The notes beneath the pieces were generated by a model. It was not told the DNA's origin, ran no database searches, and saw only the letters and a program-made list of their open reading frames with translations. Positions 13,403 through 21,193 of a DNA stretch of 21,344 nucleotides are shown piece by piece; position 1 is the first letter of the stretch, and each line of letters begins with the position of its first letter. The translations under genes and the position numbers were made by a program. The stretch comes from a virus: positions 1-21,344 of the IMG/VR virus record IMGVR_UViG_3300020347_000041. One strand, written 5' to 3'.

Positions 13403-15151
13403 TTATGTAGCCTGACCAACAACTTCTTCAAACGAAACACCGGTGCGAACTGCAACGAAGTTAAGAGTGATGAAGTTAATGGACCGTGCTGGTTTAATAA
13501 AGAGACTTGCTACAAATTGATTTGTATCAATAATCTCAGGGCTATTATTAGTTTCATCGGCTACTAGCCTGAAATCAGTAATACCTCTTCGACCTTTTAT
13601 ATCTCTTAATAATGGTTCAATGATATTTACAAATTCTGCTCTTGTAAATTCATCATTAAATTCGAATAGAATATTTTTAGCAGCTTCTGCAATGGCTCTT
13701 TCGATAACCAAGAAGAGTCTACGAACATTAATTCTATCAAATGCTGATGGTCTATCTAAGTGTGTTTTATCACCAAATAATAGAATACCGTTTCCTGGCA
13801 TATTAGTTACTGGATTAATACCATTTCTATAAAGTTGATCTCTTTGAGATTTATTAGGATTATATGTTAAACCAGTTACACCAAAATATTGTCCTCTTCG
13901 TGTACCAGCTGGTGACACCCAAGGAGCAAAATTATTATCAGTAGCTGCACATAGGCCAGCTGTTGATGATGCGGCAGGAATATGAATATACTTATCATTG
14001 TATTTATCATACACTTTTAAGAAGTTATTATCTACAGATAGATATGAGCTTCTTGTTAAGTTTTTAAGACCAGTTAAAATAGAAGCATTTGCTGTTGCTG
14101 GACTATTAACAACACCAGTTCTCATTGGAGAAGCAAAAACCATACAATCTTTTCTAGTTTGAGCTGCAATTGATGTAAGATGATTGACTAAAGTAACATG
14201 ATCTGTAGAACCATTTAAACTTGGCGCAATTATAAAATCAATTAGATACTGAGCTGGATCATCAATTAAATCATAACATAGTTGATAATCGCCAACTTCT
14301 AAAGGATCACTATTTTCACCAGTGGTTAGTGTGACAGCTACTGGAGCAGATAGTTTCATATCACTCGTTGTTGTTGCAGCAGAACCTGCACCAGTTCCCA
14401 TACCAGTTGGAAATGTAACCATTCGAATATATCGCGATCTAGTATTAATAGCATCAACAATATAATTGTTAGTACCATCAGCGTTTTGAGCACCTTTAGC
14501 TTGTGAAATATATGGATATGTTTCTAAAACTGACATTTTAATTCCAGAAATAAGTCCAGTAGTATCAATCACTGCTACGTGTACTTCATCGTTTTTACCG
14601 CCAATATTTGCAGTATGAGCTGATGTTCCTGGGCCTGTATCATAGTTATTTTTGTATGCCCAGGCGTCAAAGTCTGTGTGATATGAAGCATTTGTAGGAT
14701 CAGCATGGTTTGAGCCAATCACTTCTACTTTTATTGAATTTCCTAAATCACCAGGATGTCTTGCTATAAATGTGTGACCAACTGCTGTGGCAGTAGATAT
14801 TTGTGATTCAAAATCTGTATCATTTTTAACTGTGATATCATCTCTTGTGCCGCCAGTTTCAAAAGCATTTACTCCTGTATTTGAATCCATGCCTCTAATA
14901 ACAAGTAAGTCACTTGAATACCTCAAGTAATATGAGGCGCTGTGAAAGTCTACTGAAGTTGTATCACTTGGTGTTCCAAATGTAGCTACTAAAGTACCTT
15001 CATTGTTTATGAGAATCGGTTCGTTTACAGGACCCCAACGAAAATCGCCTACAATAACACCTGTAGAAGTAGGTACATTGGGTACGCCATTTGTTAAGTC
15101 AATTTCTCTTGTAACTACTGCCGGAGACTCTGATGGTGCATATATTGCCAT
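13403..15151 (-). CDS. gp18: Tail sheath protein
   Basis: 582 residues (T4 gp18 has 659), ATG preceded by AAAGGAAACGAC. The N-terminus (SPAVVTREIDLTNGVPNVPT, then STGVIVGDFRWGPVNEPILI) and the C-terminal domain are typical: TNMPGNGILLFGDKTHLDRP at about residues 448-467, INVRRLFLVIERAIAEAAKN, FEFNDEFTRAEFVNIIEPLL, and FITLNFVAVRTGVSFEEVVG at the end. It forms the contractile sheath around the gp19 tube. The middle (about 130-330) is less conserved, as in the family, where surface domains vary. It has its own late promoter 66 bases upstream, separating it from the terminase genes. Confidence 0.96.
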   Translation of the reverse strand: MAIYAPSESPAVVTREIDLTNGVPNVPTSTGVIVGDFRWGPVNEPILINNEGTLVATFGTPSDTTSVDFHSASYYLRYSSDLLVIRGMDSNTGVNAFETGGTRDDITVKNDTDFESQISTATAVGHTFIARHPGDLGNSIKVEVIGSNHADPTNASYHTDFDAWAYKNNYDTGPGTSAHTANIGGKNDEVHVAVIDTTGLISGIKMSVLETYPYISQAKGAQNADGTNNYIVDAINTRSRYIRMVTFPTGMGTGAGSAATTTSDMKLSAPVAVTLTTGENSDPLEVGDYQLCYDLIDDPAQYLIDFIIAPSLNGSTDHVTLVNHLTSIAAQTRKDCMVFASPMRTGVVNSPATANASILTGLKNLTRSSYLSVDNNFLKVYDKYNDKYIHIPAASSTAGLCAATDNNFAPWVSPAGTRRGQYFGVTGLTYNPNKSQRDQLYRNGINPVTNMPGNGILLFGDKTHLDRPSAFDRINVRRLFLVIERAIAEAAKNILFEFNDEFTRAEFVNIIEPLLRDIKGRRGITDFRLVADETNNSPEIIDTNQFVASLFIKPARSINFITLNFVAVRTGVSFEEVVGQAT

Positions 15152-15216
15152 GTCGTTTCCTTTTCCAATCTAATTGAATTATAAGTTTCATAATACGGTT
15201 GTTTATCAATTACCTA

Positions 15217-15224
15217 TATTTATA
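15217..15224 (-). promoter_or_regulatory. T4-type late promoter for gp18-gp19
   Basis: Perfect TATAAATA on the minus strand in the 84-base gap between the gp17 stop (15236) and the gp18 start (15151). It predicts a leader of about 60 bases. Strong separate transcription of sheath and tube makes sense because they are needed in many copies. Confidence 0.78.
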
Positions 15225-15235
15225 TACATATGATT

Positions 15236-16861
15236 TTAAAGATTTGTACCATCCCAATTTTGTACCATCCATTCTTGATCTGGTGATTCTATTTGCCATT
15301 GATCAGATGTTAATGCTGGATTTGAAATATTATCTAAACCGTCATCTACAAAACCCCAATCTAATACATCGTTTTCAATCTCTTGCATTCGCTGTTGAAA
15401 CATCAAATCGCGTATGCTAATATCAGTCATTTCACCGAATGCCGATGTTCCAGCAAAATATCCAAACATAATTAAATTCATAACAATATCATCATGATTA
15501 CCATCCGATGCTTCGTATGATGAACCTCTTGCAGTAAATGTAGAAATTTCTATGATTGTATCTTCATCTACAATTTCAAGTTTATTATTTTCTAGTAAAT
15601 CTTTAAATGAAGAACATCCAATTCGTTTTACTTTACGAGTCATAAGAATACCAAGCGCATCTGCTTTAATAGCCGATTCAACAAACATATTTTCATATTC
15701 TAAATCATGATATAAGCCATTGCACACAACCATACCAGCATCATTTGATTCTATTACAACCATTGCTTGATTGTAGGAATTTGCATACTTATATATAATA
15801 TTAGGGAAGAGGAGAGGAGAGATAAGATTATTGCGATATACAGCAACCTGCTTAAACGGCTCCGCGCTAATATCGATTACACTAAAAGTGCTATAGTCCT
15901 GTCCTCTTCCTTTAGCAACATCAACTAACATCACGTAATTATGATCTTTAATTGGTTCATTATAAACTTTTACATTATCCTTTGTAATTTCTAATGGATC
16001 ATGTCTTCTTAATTCAAGAAGTGTATTAGCATTAATAAGAGTATCTCCTGTACCAAAGAATGTATTTCCAAACTCTTGATCAAATTGTACAGGCGAAGTA
16101 TTAGCTACTGTAGCTTTTTTCCACTCTTCGTCCCTTCCTGGAACGTCCCACCAGTCGACTCTAAATGGAATAAATTCATTTGTTTTCTGTATCGCTCCTT
16201 CCCAGATTTTATGAAAAACATTACCAATGCCATTTGCAGTTGACGTAATAATAACTTTTGTATCTTTACCAGACGACACCACTGGATAAGTTGAGGTATA
16301 AAACTCTGAAGCTCTTTCAACAAATGCAAACTCGTCAAGATAAAGAAGATTAACAGACATACCACGAATAGATGATCCCGATGTCGCAGCAGCAACAATC
16401 CTTGAATTATTACTAAATTCAATAGATCCTTTATTAAGAGCTTTGCATCCAGGTTGTAAAAAGAATGGTAAGTTTTCTAGCATAAGTGTAACTCTACCAA
16501 GCATTTCACGAGCGGTGGCACCTTTGTTTGCCATAACAGCAATAACTTTTTCACTATTAAAAAGCGCAAACCAAAGTAGATATGCCACTGATGAAATAGA
16601 TTTACCAGATTGTCGACAGGCTAAAACGATATTAAATCTGTTTGTATTAAACTGATTAAACATTTTTTCTTGATAGGGATATAAATCAAATGGAACTAAA
16701 CCTTTATCAAGATGAATTACTTTACAATATGTTTTCGCAAAGTATGCAGGATCTTGCATGCATCTAGCATATTCTTTAACTTCATCATTTGTCCAATTAG
16801 TAACAACACCATCACGTTTAACATTTGGATTGCCTAAATAAGAATCATTCTTTTCCATCAT
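15236..16861 (-). CDS. gp17: Terminase large subunit
   Basis: 541 residues (T4 gp17 has 610). ATPase domain: Walker A CRQSGKS at residues 82-88, Walker B LLYLDE at 172-177 (Asp176, catalytic Glu177), and coupling motif STAN at 207-210. Nuclease domain (RNase H-like): MLVDVAKGRGQDYS with Asp314, VVIESNDAG with Glu371, and GNHDDIV with Asp457/Asp458, corresponding to the T4 triad Asp401, Glu458, Asp542. It drives DNA into the prohead through gp20 and cuts the concatemer. The start overlaps gp16 by 17 bases; the first or second of two adjacent ATGs may be used. Short frames inside it are shadows. Confidence 0.97.
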   Translation of the reverse strand: MMEKNDSYLGNPNVKRDGVVTNWTNDEVKEYARCMQDPAYFAKTYCKVIHLDKGLVPFDLYPYQEKMFNQFNTNRFNIVLACRQSGKSISSVAYLLWFALFNSEKVIAVMANKGATAREMLGRVTLMLENLPFFLQPGCKALNKGSIEFSNNSRIVAAATSGSSIRGMSVNLLYLDEFAFVERASEFYTSTYPVVSSGKDTKVIITSTANGIGNVFHKIWEGAIQKTNEFIPFRVDWWDVPGRDEEWKKATVANTSPVQFDQEFGNTFFGTGDTLINANTLLELRRHDPLEITKDNVKVYNEPIKDHNYVMLVDVAKGRGQDYSTFSVIDISAEPFKQVAVYRNNLISPLLFPNIIYKYANSYNQAMVVIESNDAGMVVCNGLYHDLEYENMFVESAIKADALGILMTRKVKRIGCSSFKDLLENNKLEIVDEDTIIEISTFTARGSSYEASDGNHDDIVMNLIMFGYFAGTSAFGEMTDISIRDLMFQQRMQEIENDVLDWGFVDDGLDNISNPALTSDQWQIESPDQEWMVQNWDGTNL

Positions 16862-17237
16862 CTAATCTATCTGTAATATCAATTACGTTATCATCTTTAA
16901 CAGGGTTATTCATATCTTGTAACATTCTTTGTAAATCTACGGTAGATCCTACAAATAAATTATTGGTAGTTCCCTCAGGAGCTGACACTTGAAGAACATC
17001 TTTCTTTTCAAATTCTTTCTTTTTCTTATGTAAATCCATAAGTCTATCATTTACATCAGAAACATTTTTAATCATACCAGACACAACTTCAAAAGCTCGA
17101 GGATGTTCAAGATTCCTAGCTACTTCAATCATATCTTCGAGTGCAGCATTACCCTTTTCAATTAAATCGTAATAAGTTCTACGAGAATAATCAAAATCAT
17201 CTTCTGGTAAATTGTCTGACTTTTTCCAATCACTCAT
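16845..17237 (-). CDS. gp16: Terminase small subunit
   Basis: 130 residues (T4 gp16 has 164). Its identity rests on position directly before gp17 and the family pattern: SRRTYYDLIEKGNAALEDMI at about residues 18-37, VARNLEHPRAFEVVSGMIKN at about 38-57, and a coiled coil DVNDRLMDLHKKKKEFEKKD at about 61-80. The acidic C-terminal tail contains the FVGSTVDLQRML segment often seen in relatives. It regulates gp17 and recognises DNA for packaging. Its ATG directly follows the TAA of the preceding gene without any spacer base (TAAATG) and its end overlaps gp17, so this is one translational unit. Confidence 0.9.
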   Translation of the reverse strand: MSDWKKSDNLPEDDFDYSRRTYYDLIEKGNAALEDMIEVARNLEHPRAFEVVSGMIKNVSDVNDRLMDLHKKKKEFEKKDVLQVSAPEGTTNNLFVGSTVDLQRMLQDMNNPVKDDNVIDITDRLDDGKE

Positions 17238-17801
17238 TTATCTAACTCTTTTTGTTCCGCTTAACGAAGAAGCTGGTCCTGAAGGACTCGATGTAGAAGC
17301 TCTTTGCTCAATATCACGCATTGCTTTTGCCTGAGGTGATATTGTAACTCTATCAGGCAGTATCTCACGTGTTTTCTTTGTCTTATTTGGATTATGATTG
17401 GGACCATGCGGACCCATCAAAGCGCCTTTCATTGCTCCAACAAACGATTCAGTATTCATATCAATATCTTCTTTTTTAATATGTTTCTTATGTTTCTTTT
17501 TATGATGAATAACTTTTTTTGCTAATTTGTCACCGGCTAGCCCGCCTACTGCGTTACCAACATATCCTCCTAAAGTTGAACCTACTGCTTTTCCAGCCCG
17601 ATAAGCAGGATCAAATTCTTTAGACATAATATGCCTAGTTGGACTCATAGATCTAGCTAAGTTTCCACCGATTTTACCGCCAATATAGGATCCAGCTGCA
17701 CCACCTGCATATGAACCACCAGCTGTTGTTGCCGCTCTTCTTGCAAAATTAGCCACTTTACCTTCATCCAATGCCGTAGCGTATCCTTTAAATGTTAACA
17801 T
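17238..17801 (-). CDS. Glycine-zipper protein with candidate cleavable leader (2)
   Basis: 187 residues, ribosome site AAAGGAAAA, one base after the stop of the preceding gene. It begins MLTFKGYATALDEGKVANFA: LDE13 is a candidate gp21 site followed by Gly. Then come two Gly/Ala-rich segments with small residues in GxxxG spacing (AGGSYAGGAAGSYIGGKIGG at about 28-50; GKAVGSTLGGYVGNAVGGLAG at about 69-90). A very basic, His/Lys-rich stretch follows (KVIHHKKKHKKHIKKE), then a basic, probably disordered C-terminus. Glycine zippers occur in membrane-active proteins, so membrane insertion is possible but not shown. No family recognised. It lies between gp15 and gp16, where T4 has no gene. Confidence 0.7.
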   Translation of the reverse strand: MLTFKGYATALDEGKVANFARRAATTAGGSYAGGAAGSYIGGKIGGNLARSMSPTRHIMSKEFDPAYRAGKAVGSTLGGYVGNAVGGLAGDKLAKKVIHHKKKHKKHIKKEDIDMNTESFVGAMKGALMGPHGPNHNPNKTKKTREILPDRVTISPQAKAMRDIEQRASTSSPSGPASSLSGTKRVR

Positions 17802-17802
17802 T

Positions 17803-18507
17803 TTATTTTCCTTTACCTAAAGCGGCTTTTTTTCTATTCACAATGTTTAATATATCCTGTCTGTGTTTAGCTACATTTGGATGATTTGCAGGTATCGATG
17901 TTGCTTTACCATCAACTCCCATAAGAAATGATCCTCCTTTTTTAGAAGTCATTGGATCTCCAGGTTTCGGTGAGGTTACGGGTTTACCAGCTGATTTATT
18001 ATTCTGTGCTAATCTTTTAGCTTTCCATTTGTTAATTGCAGCTGGCGATGCATTAATTTTTGGAAAACTGCTTGGAGGTTGAGACTGAGTAGCTGGAGGA
18101 TTACTGCTTGCTGCATTATTCCAACCAGGATGTTGCCCTGTTCTAGTATTAGTCGGAGGAGTCGGAGGAGTCTGGTTACTTCTAGTATTTGCAGTAGCTT
18201 TGCCTGCTTTTCTTTTCTTTAAAAGAGCTTTCACGCCTTTTTTAGCATATGCATAAGGTGAAGATACTACATCACCTATTTTAGCACCTATGTCACCACC
18301 TGCCCCACCACCAGCAATTGCCCCAGCCCCAAAACCAATAGCGTTTCCAATTCCAGGAGCTATGGCGCCGCCAGCGAGACCACCGCCAATTCCACCAGCC
18401 AACCCACCTACTGCCATACCTAAACCTTTACCAATTGCTTTACCAACAGGTCCTTCATTTAATTTATTAGTTTTTAGCTCTTCTCTTAATTGAAAATATG
18501 TTTTCAT
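17803..18507 (-). CDS. Glycine-zipper protein with candidate cleavable leader (1)
   Basis: 234 residues. The ATG overlaps the gp15 stop by 4 bases (ATGA), so it is probably translated with gp15. The N-terminus MKTYFQLREELKTNKLNEGP resembles T4 internal-protein leaders; LNE18 before Gly is the best candidate gp21 site, LRE9 a second. Residues about 22-75 are an extended glycine zipper (GKGLGMAVGGLAGGIGGGLA, then IGFGAGAIAGGGAGGDIGAK), hydrophobic enough for membrane or self association. The rest is basic and Pro/Asn/Ser-rich (SNQTPPTPPTNTRTGQHPGW), probably disordered, ending in a Lys/Arg-rich tail. Its layout matches the following gene, so the two may be paralogues. No known family is recognised; an internal or ejected protein is inferred. 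Confidence 0.7.
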   Translation of the reverse strand: MKTYFQLREELKTNKLNEGPVGKAIGKGLGMAVGGLAGGIGGGLAGGAIAPGIGNAIGFGAGAIAGGGAGGDIGAKIGDVVSSPYAYAKKGVKALLKKRKAGKATANTRSNQTPPTPPTNTRTGQHPGWNNAASSNPPATQSQPPSSFPKINASPAAINKWKAKRLAQNNKSAGKPVTSPKPGDPMTSKKGGSFLMGVDGKATSIPANHPNVAKHRQDILNIVNRKKAALGKGK

Positions 18508-19301
18508 TGTGATGAATCTCCGTAATATTCTGTGACAGTTGTAAATCCAAAATCACTAAACGGTGTTGCGTTAGCTGGGTTAGGTGTTGTAATTTGTTTA
18601 ACATATAATCCATCAGAATCTGCTCCAGATGTTAGCAATGAAGCTTTATCTATATGAACATTAGCAGTTGCTGATTTAATAACTTTAGATCTTCTAATAG
18701 GCCCGTGAAAATTAACTCTCATTCCAAAATCTAATGTATAAATTATAGTTCTTCTTTGTTCTAATGATCCTTCAAAATCATCTTGAAATGATACTGATTG
18801 AAGAGTAATAGGAACATCTTCCTTTATAGTATCAATACCGGCTAAAGGTTTAAGCGTCAAAGTATATTGTGGATTAAAATATGGTAGAATTTGTTCTACA
18901 ATTTGTAAGGCATCATCTTGCAATTTAGCATAAACGTTCAATGAGAAAAATATAGTATAGGGTGCTGGAGAATAAATTTTATTTACTTCAGAACTACTTG
19001 TTCCATAAGCTTTGTTATAGTTATTGTTTTTAGGAAGAATTCTTTCGGGATCATATGCTAATGAAGTTATTTCAAAAGACATTCTCGGAAGCTTTAAAGC
19101 TACTTTAGTATTATCAACTAAAGATGGATTCTCTCTAATTCTTTCTAAATATTTGTCTTTTGGCGCATATGCTAATGGAACTTTTGTCTGACTGTTCACT
19201 GCACCATTCGATCCAGTTCTTTGAACATGTATATCGTTAAATATAGTTCCAAAAGTTGCAACCGCTTTTCTTATTCTTTCGTGATAAAAATATTGAAACA
19301 T
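18504..19301 (-). CDS. gp15: Proximal tail sheath stabiliser / tail completion protein
   Basis: 265 residues (T4 gp15 has 272). The start FQYFYHERIRKAVATFGTIF, with NDIHVQRT, is the family's characteristic N-terminus. LKLPRMSFEITSLAYDPERI, then IFFSLNVYAKLQDDALQIVE and QILPYFNPQYTLTL, are conserved core segments. It forms the hexameric ring that ends the tail and joins it to the neck. Its ATG shares a base with the gp14 stop (TAATG), and its stop overlaps the start of the next gene by 4 bases. Confidence 0.93.
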   Translation of the reverse strand: MFQYFYHERIRKAVATFGTIFNDIHVQRTGSNGAVNSQTKVPLAYAPKDKYLERIRENPSLVDNTKVALKLPRMSFEITSLAYDPERILPKNNNYNKAYGTSSSEVNKIYSPAPYTIFFSLNVYAKLQDDALQIVEQILPYFNPQYTLTLKPLAGIDTIKEDVPITLQSVSFQDDFEGSLEQRRTIIYTLDFGMRVNFHGPIRRSKVIKSATANVHIDKASLLTSGADSDGLYVKQITTPNPANATPFSDFGFTTVTEYYGDSSQ

Positions 19302-20359
19302 TATGTATCCTCTGCATCGCCAAACGGGTTACCTTCAGAGAAATCTAAGAAGTCTATGAAATTTGCATTATCATTAGCATCGAACACATCGTTCTGAGCT
19401 GAAAGATAACCAGTATCTTCATTAACAGAAAGAATAGTTCGTATTCTTGGATTCAAATAAGTATTCGAATCTACGTTTCTTCCATAGAATACATTATGTG
19501 GGAATACTAATTGATCACTAGGTCTTTTGTTAATCACAGTTTTACCTACCGTAAATCCTATTAATCCATCAGAGTCTGCTTCGGCAAGCGCGCTATCAGT
19601 ACCTATATGAGTAAGAGAAAGGGTCTTAGCTTGCACGTTATATTCAACTACTTCACCAATAATTTTAGGATGTCTTCCAGTAATAGTAAGAAGACCTGAA
19701 TCGATTTGATATACATTTTCACCGACCCAAAAATCTAAACCACCTTCCATTTGATCGCTATATCCGCTGTCTGTGTATAAACTACCGTTAGCTTGTCTTG
19801 GTACATCAAGACCAAGAATCACATTAGCAGCTTCATTTTCAATGCTGTCAATAACTTCTAGACCAGTGTCAAGATCTTCACCACTATAGACGAATAGCTC
19901 ACAACGTAAATTATATGTCGGAACATTATTTAACTGATAAAACGGTTGCTCATGTTCAACATGCATAATTTCAAACATTGAATTTGAAAGAGGAAGATAT
20001 AGTACATCACCTTCTCTTGGCCTATCACCAGTAATCGTATTTGAGTTTTGCTCGACAGTATGCCGCCACCTTCTTCGTGATACTACAAAATTAGCAGCGT
20101 CTCGAATTTCAACACCAAACTTTGTAAAGAGATCTCCTTCTCCATCAAAGCCTTGTTGATTTTCAATATACATTTCAATCTTATATGCAGTAGAAAAACG
20201 AGAAGGTACATCTTCACCCAAAATTTTATCTTCGTTAACTATTTCACGCGGCATGTAATAAACATCTTGACCATAGATTTTTAACGATTCTATGATAATA
20301 TCTTCGTATAAATTTTGTTCATTTACCGGTTTATCGGCAAAAAAGAGATTCTTTGCCAT
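19301..20359 (-). CDS. gp14: Neck protein / head completion protein
   Basis: 352 residues (T4 gp14 has 256; marine T4-like versions are longer). Typical opening: NLYEDIIIESLKIYGQDVYY with MPREIVNEDKILGED at residues 15-49. IEMYIENQQGFDGEGDLFTK, FVVSRRRWRHTV and GDVLYLPLSNSMFEIMHVEH follow, all family hallmarks. The C-terminal extension (after about residue 190) carries FWVGENVYQIDSG and repeated beta-type segments. With gp13 it seals the filled head and makes the neck. It follows gp13 after 3 bases and overlaps gp15 by one. Confidence 0.92.
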   Translation of the reverse strand: MAKNLFFADKPVNEQNLYEDIIIESLKIYGQDVYYMPREIVNEDKILGEDVPSRFSTAYKIEMYIENQQGFDGEGDLFTKFGVEIRDAANFVVSRRRWRHTVEQNSNTITGDRPREGDVLYLPLSNSMFEIMHVEHEQPFYQLNNVPTYNLRCELFVYSGEDLDTGLEVIDSIENEAANVILGLDVPRQANGSLYTDSGYSDQMEGGLDFWVGENVYQIDSGLLTITGRHPKIIGEVVEYNVQAKTLSLTHIGTDSALAEADSDGLIGFTVGKTVINKRPSDQLVFPHNVFYGRNVDSNTYLNPRIRTILSVNEDTGYLSAQNDVFDANDNANFIDFLDFSEGNPFGDAEDT

Positions 20360-20362
20360 AAG

Positions 20363-21127
20363 TTATCCTACAAATAAATCAATGGGTAATTCAAATTCTA
20401 GTCTGAGTTTTTCATCTAATTGTTGTATTTCAATATTTGCATCATCATATATTTGTCTACCATTTAGCATTACTCCACCTGGTAAAGTCATTCCTTCAAA
20501 TTTCATGAGGTTTGATCCCCATTGCCTTTTAATTAAAGCAGTAGCATACATCTTTAACCACATATCGTTAAAAATAGATTTAGTTCCTGATGTTGTTGAT
20601 GGATCTACAAGAGCATAACATTCGGCTACAAGATAATCACCTTCTTTAATATCTCTATCTGAAAAGTCACCAAAAATATGTAATCTATTTTGTCTACGCT
20701 GATAAGATACCTGGGGAGTGCCATTTAGCGTCATATTAATAAGATCGAGATATTGTTTCATCTGTACGAAATAGTCTAAACCACCAGTAAAATTATTTAA
20801 ATTTACCATGTCATTTAGCATCATTTGATACTTAATATCAAACATTCCAGCGCCAGATGATGATCCAACTCGAATAGGAAATAGATGAGTTACGAAAATA
20901 ATATTATCTGGAACTGGAATATATTTGTTTGTAACATCAGTCGCAGTAACTAAATGTTTAAAGTATGTTTTAACAGTAGCATCAGAATGATATTCTTGGT
21001 ATACTTCAAGAGCTTCGTCTATTCTATCATCAATTTGCTCATCAGCAACATTAATATCAATTACAGGAGCCCCTAATTTACGTAAACAATATTCCTCTAA
21101 ATCAGTCCGCGAAGTTACTATAGCCAT
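20363..21127 (-). CDS. gp13: Neck protein / head completion protein
   Basis: 254 residues (T4 gp13 has 309), ribosome site AGGATGTCAAT before the ATG. Features: N-terminal LEEYCLRKLGAPVIDINVAD, then DRIDEALEVYQEYH at residues 10-45. The FLxx-type core includes GGLDYFVQMKQYLDLINMTL. The C-terminal ALIKRQWGSNLMKFEGMTLP, then GGVMLNGRQIYDDANIEIQQ and LEFELPIDLFVG, are the strongest family hallmarks. It acts in neck assembly after packaging. It begins the gp13-gp14-gp15 run and has a late promoter 25-30 bases upstream. Confidence 0.92.
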   Translation of the reverse strand: MAIVTSRTDLEEYCLRKLGAPVIDINVADEQIDDRIDEALEVYQEYHSDATVKTYFKHLVTATDVTNKYIPVPDNIIFVTHLFPIRVGSSSGAGMFDIKYQMMLNDMVNLNNFTGGLDYFVQMKQYLDLINMTLNGTPQVSYQRRQNRLHIFGDFSDRDIKEGDYLVAECYALVDPSTTSGTKSIFNDMWLKMYATALIKRQWGSNLMKFEGMTLPGGVMLNGRQIYDDANIEIQQLDEKLRLEFELPIDLFVG

Positions 21128-21136
21128 ATTGACATC

Positions 21137-21148
21137 CTATTTAAATAG
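21137..21148. repeat. 12-bp palindrome in the gp13 leader
   Basis: CTATTTAAATAG is a perfect palindrome between the late promoter and the gp13 ribosome site. It could be a binding site or chance in AT-rich DNA. Confidence 0.35.
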
Positions 21149-21157
21149 TCTTTGTAC

Positions 21158-21165
21158 TATTTATA
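21158..21165 (-). promoter_or_regulatory. T4-type late promoter for gp13-gp17
   Basis: Perfect TATAAATA on the minus strand between the stop of the edge gene (21194) and the gp13 start (21127), giving a leader of about 25 bases that holds the ribosome site. No other late element is seen between here and the gp17 stop, so this promoter probably serves gp13, gp14, gp15, both glycine-zipper genes, gp16 and gp17. Confidence 0.78.
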
Positions 21166-21193
21166 TAGTTTTTTGTTTTAACCTATTATTAAA

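Noticed and set aside
14001-14008. GATAAATA on the minus strand
   Set aside because: Near-consensus late element but inside gp18 coding sequence with no gene start nearby; probably chance.
16680-16687. TATAAATC on the plus strand
   Set aside because: Inside gp17, no plus-strand gene follows, last base off consensus.
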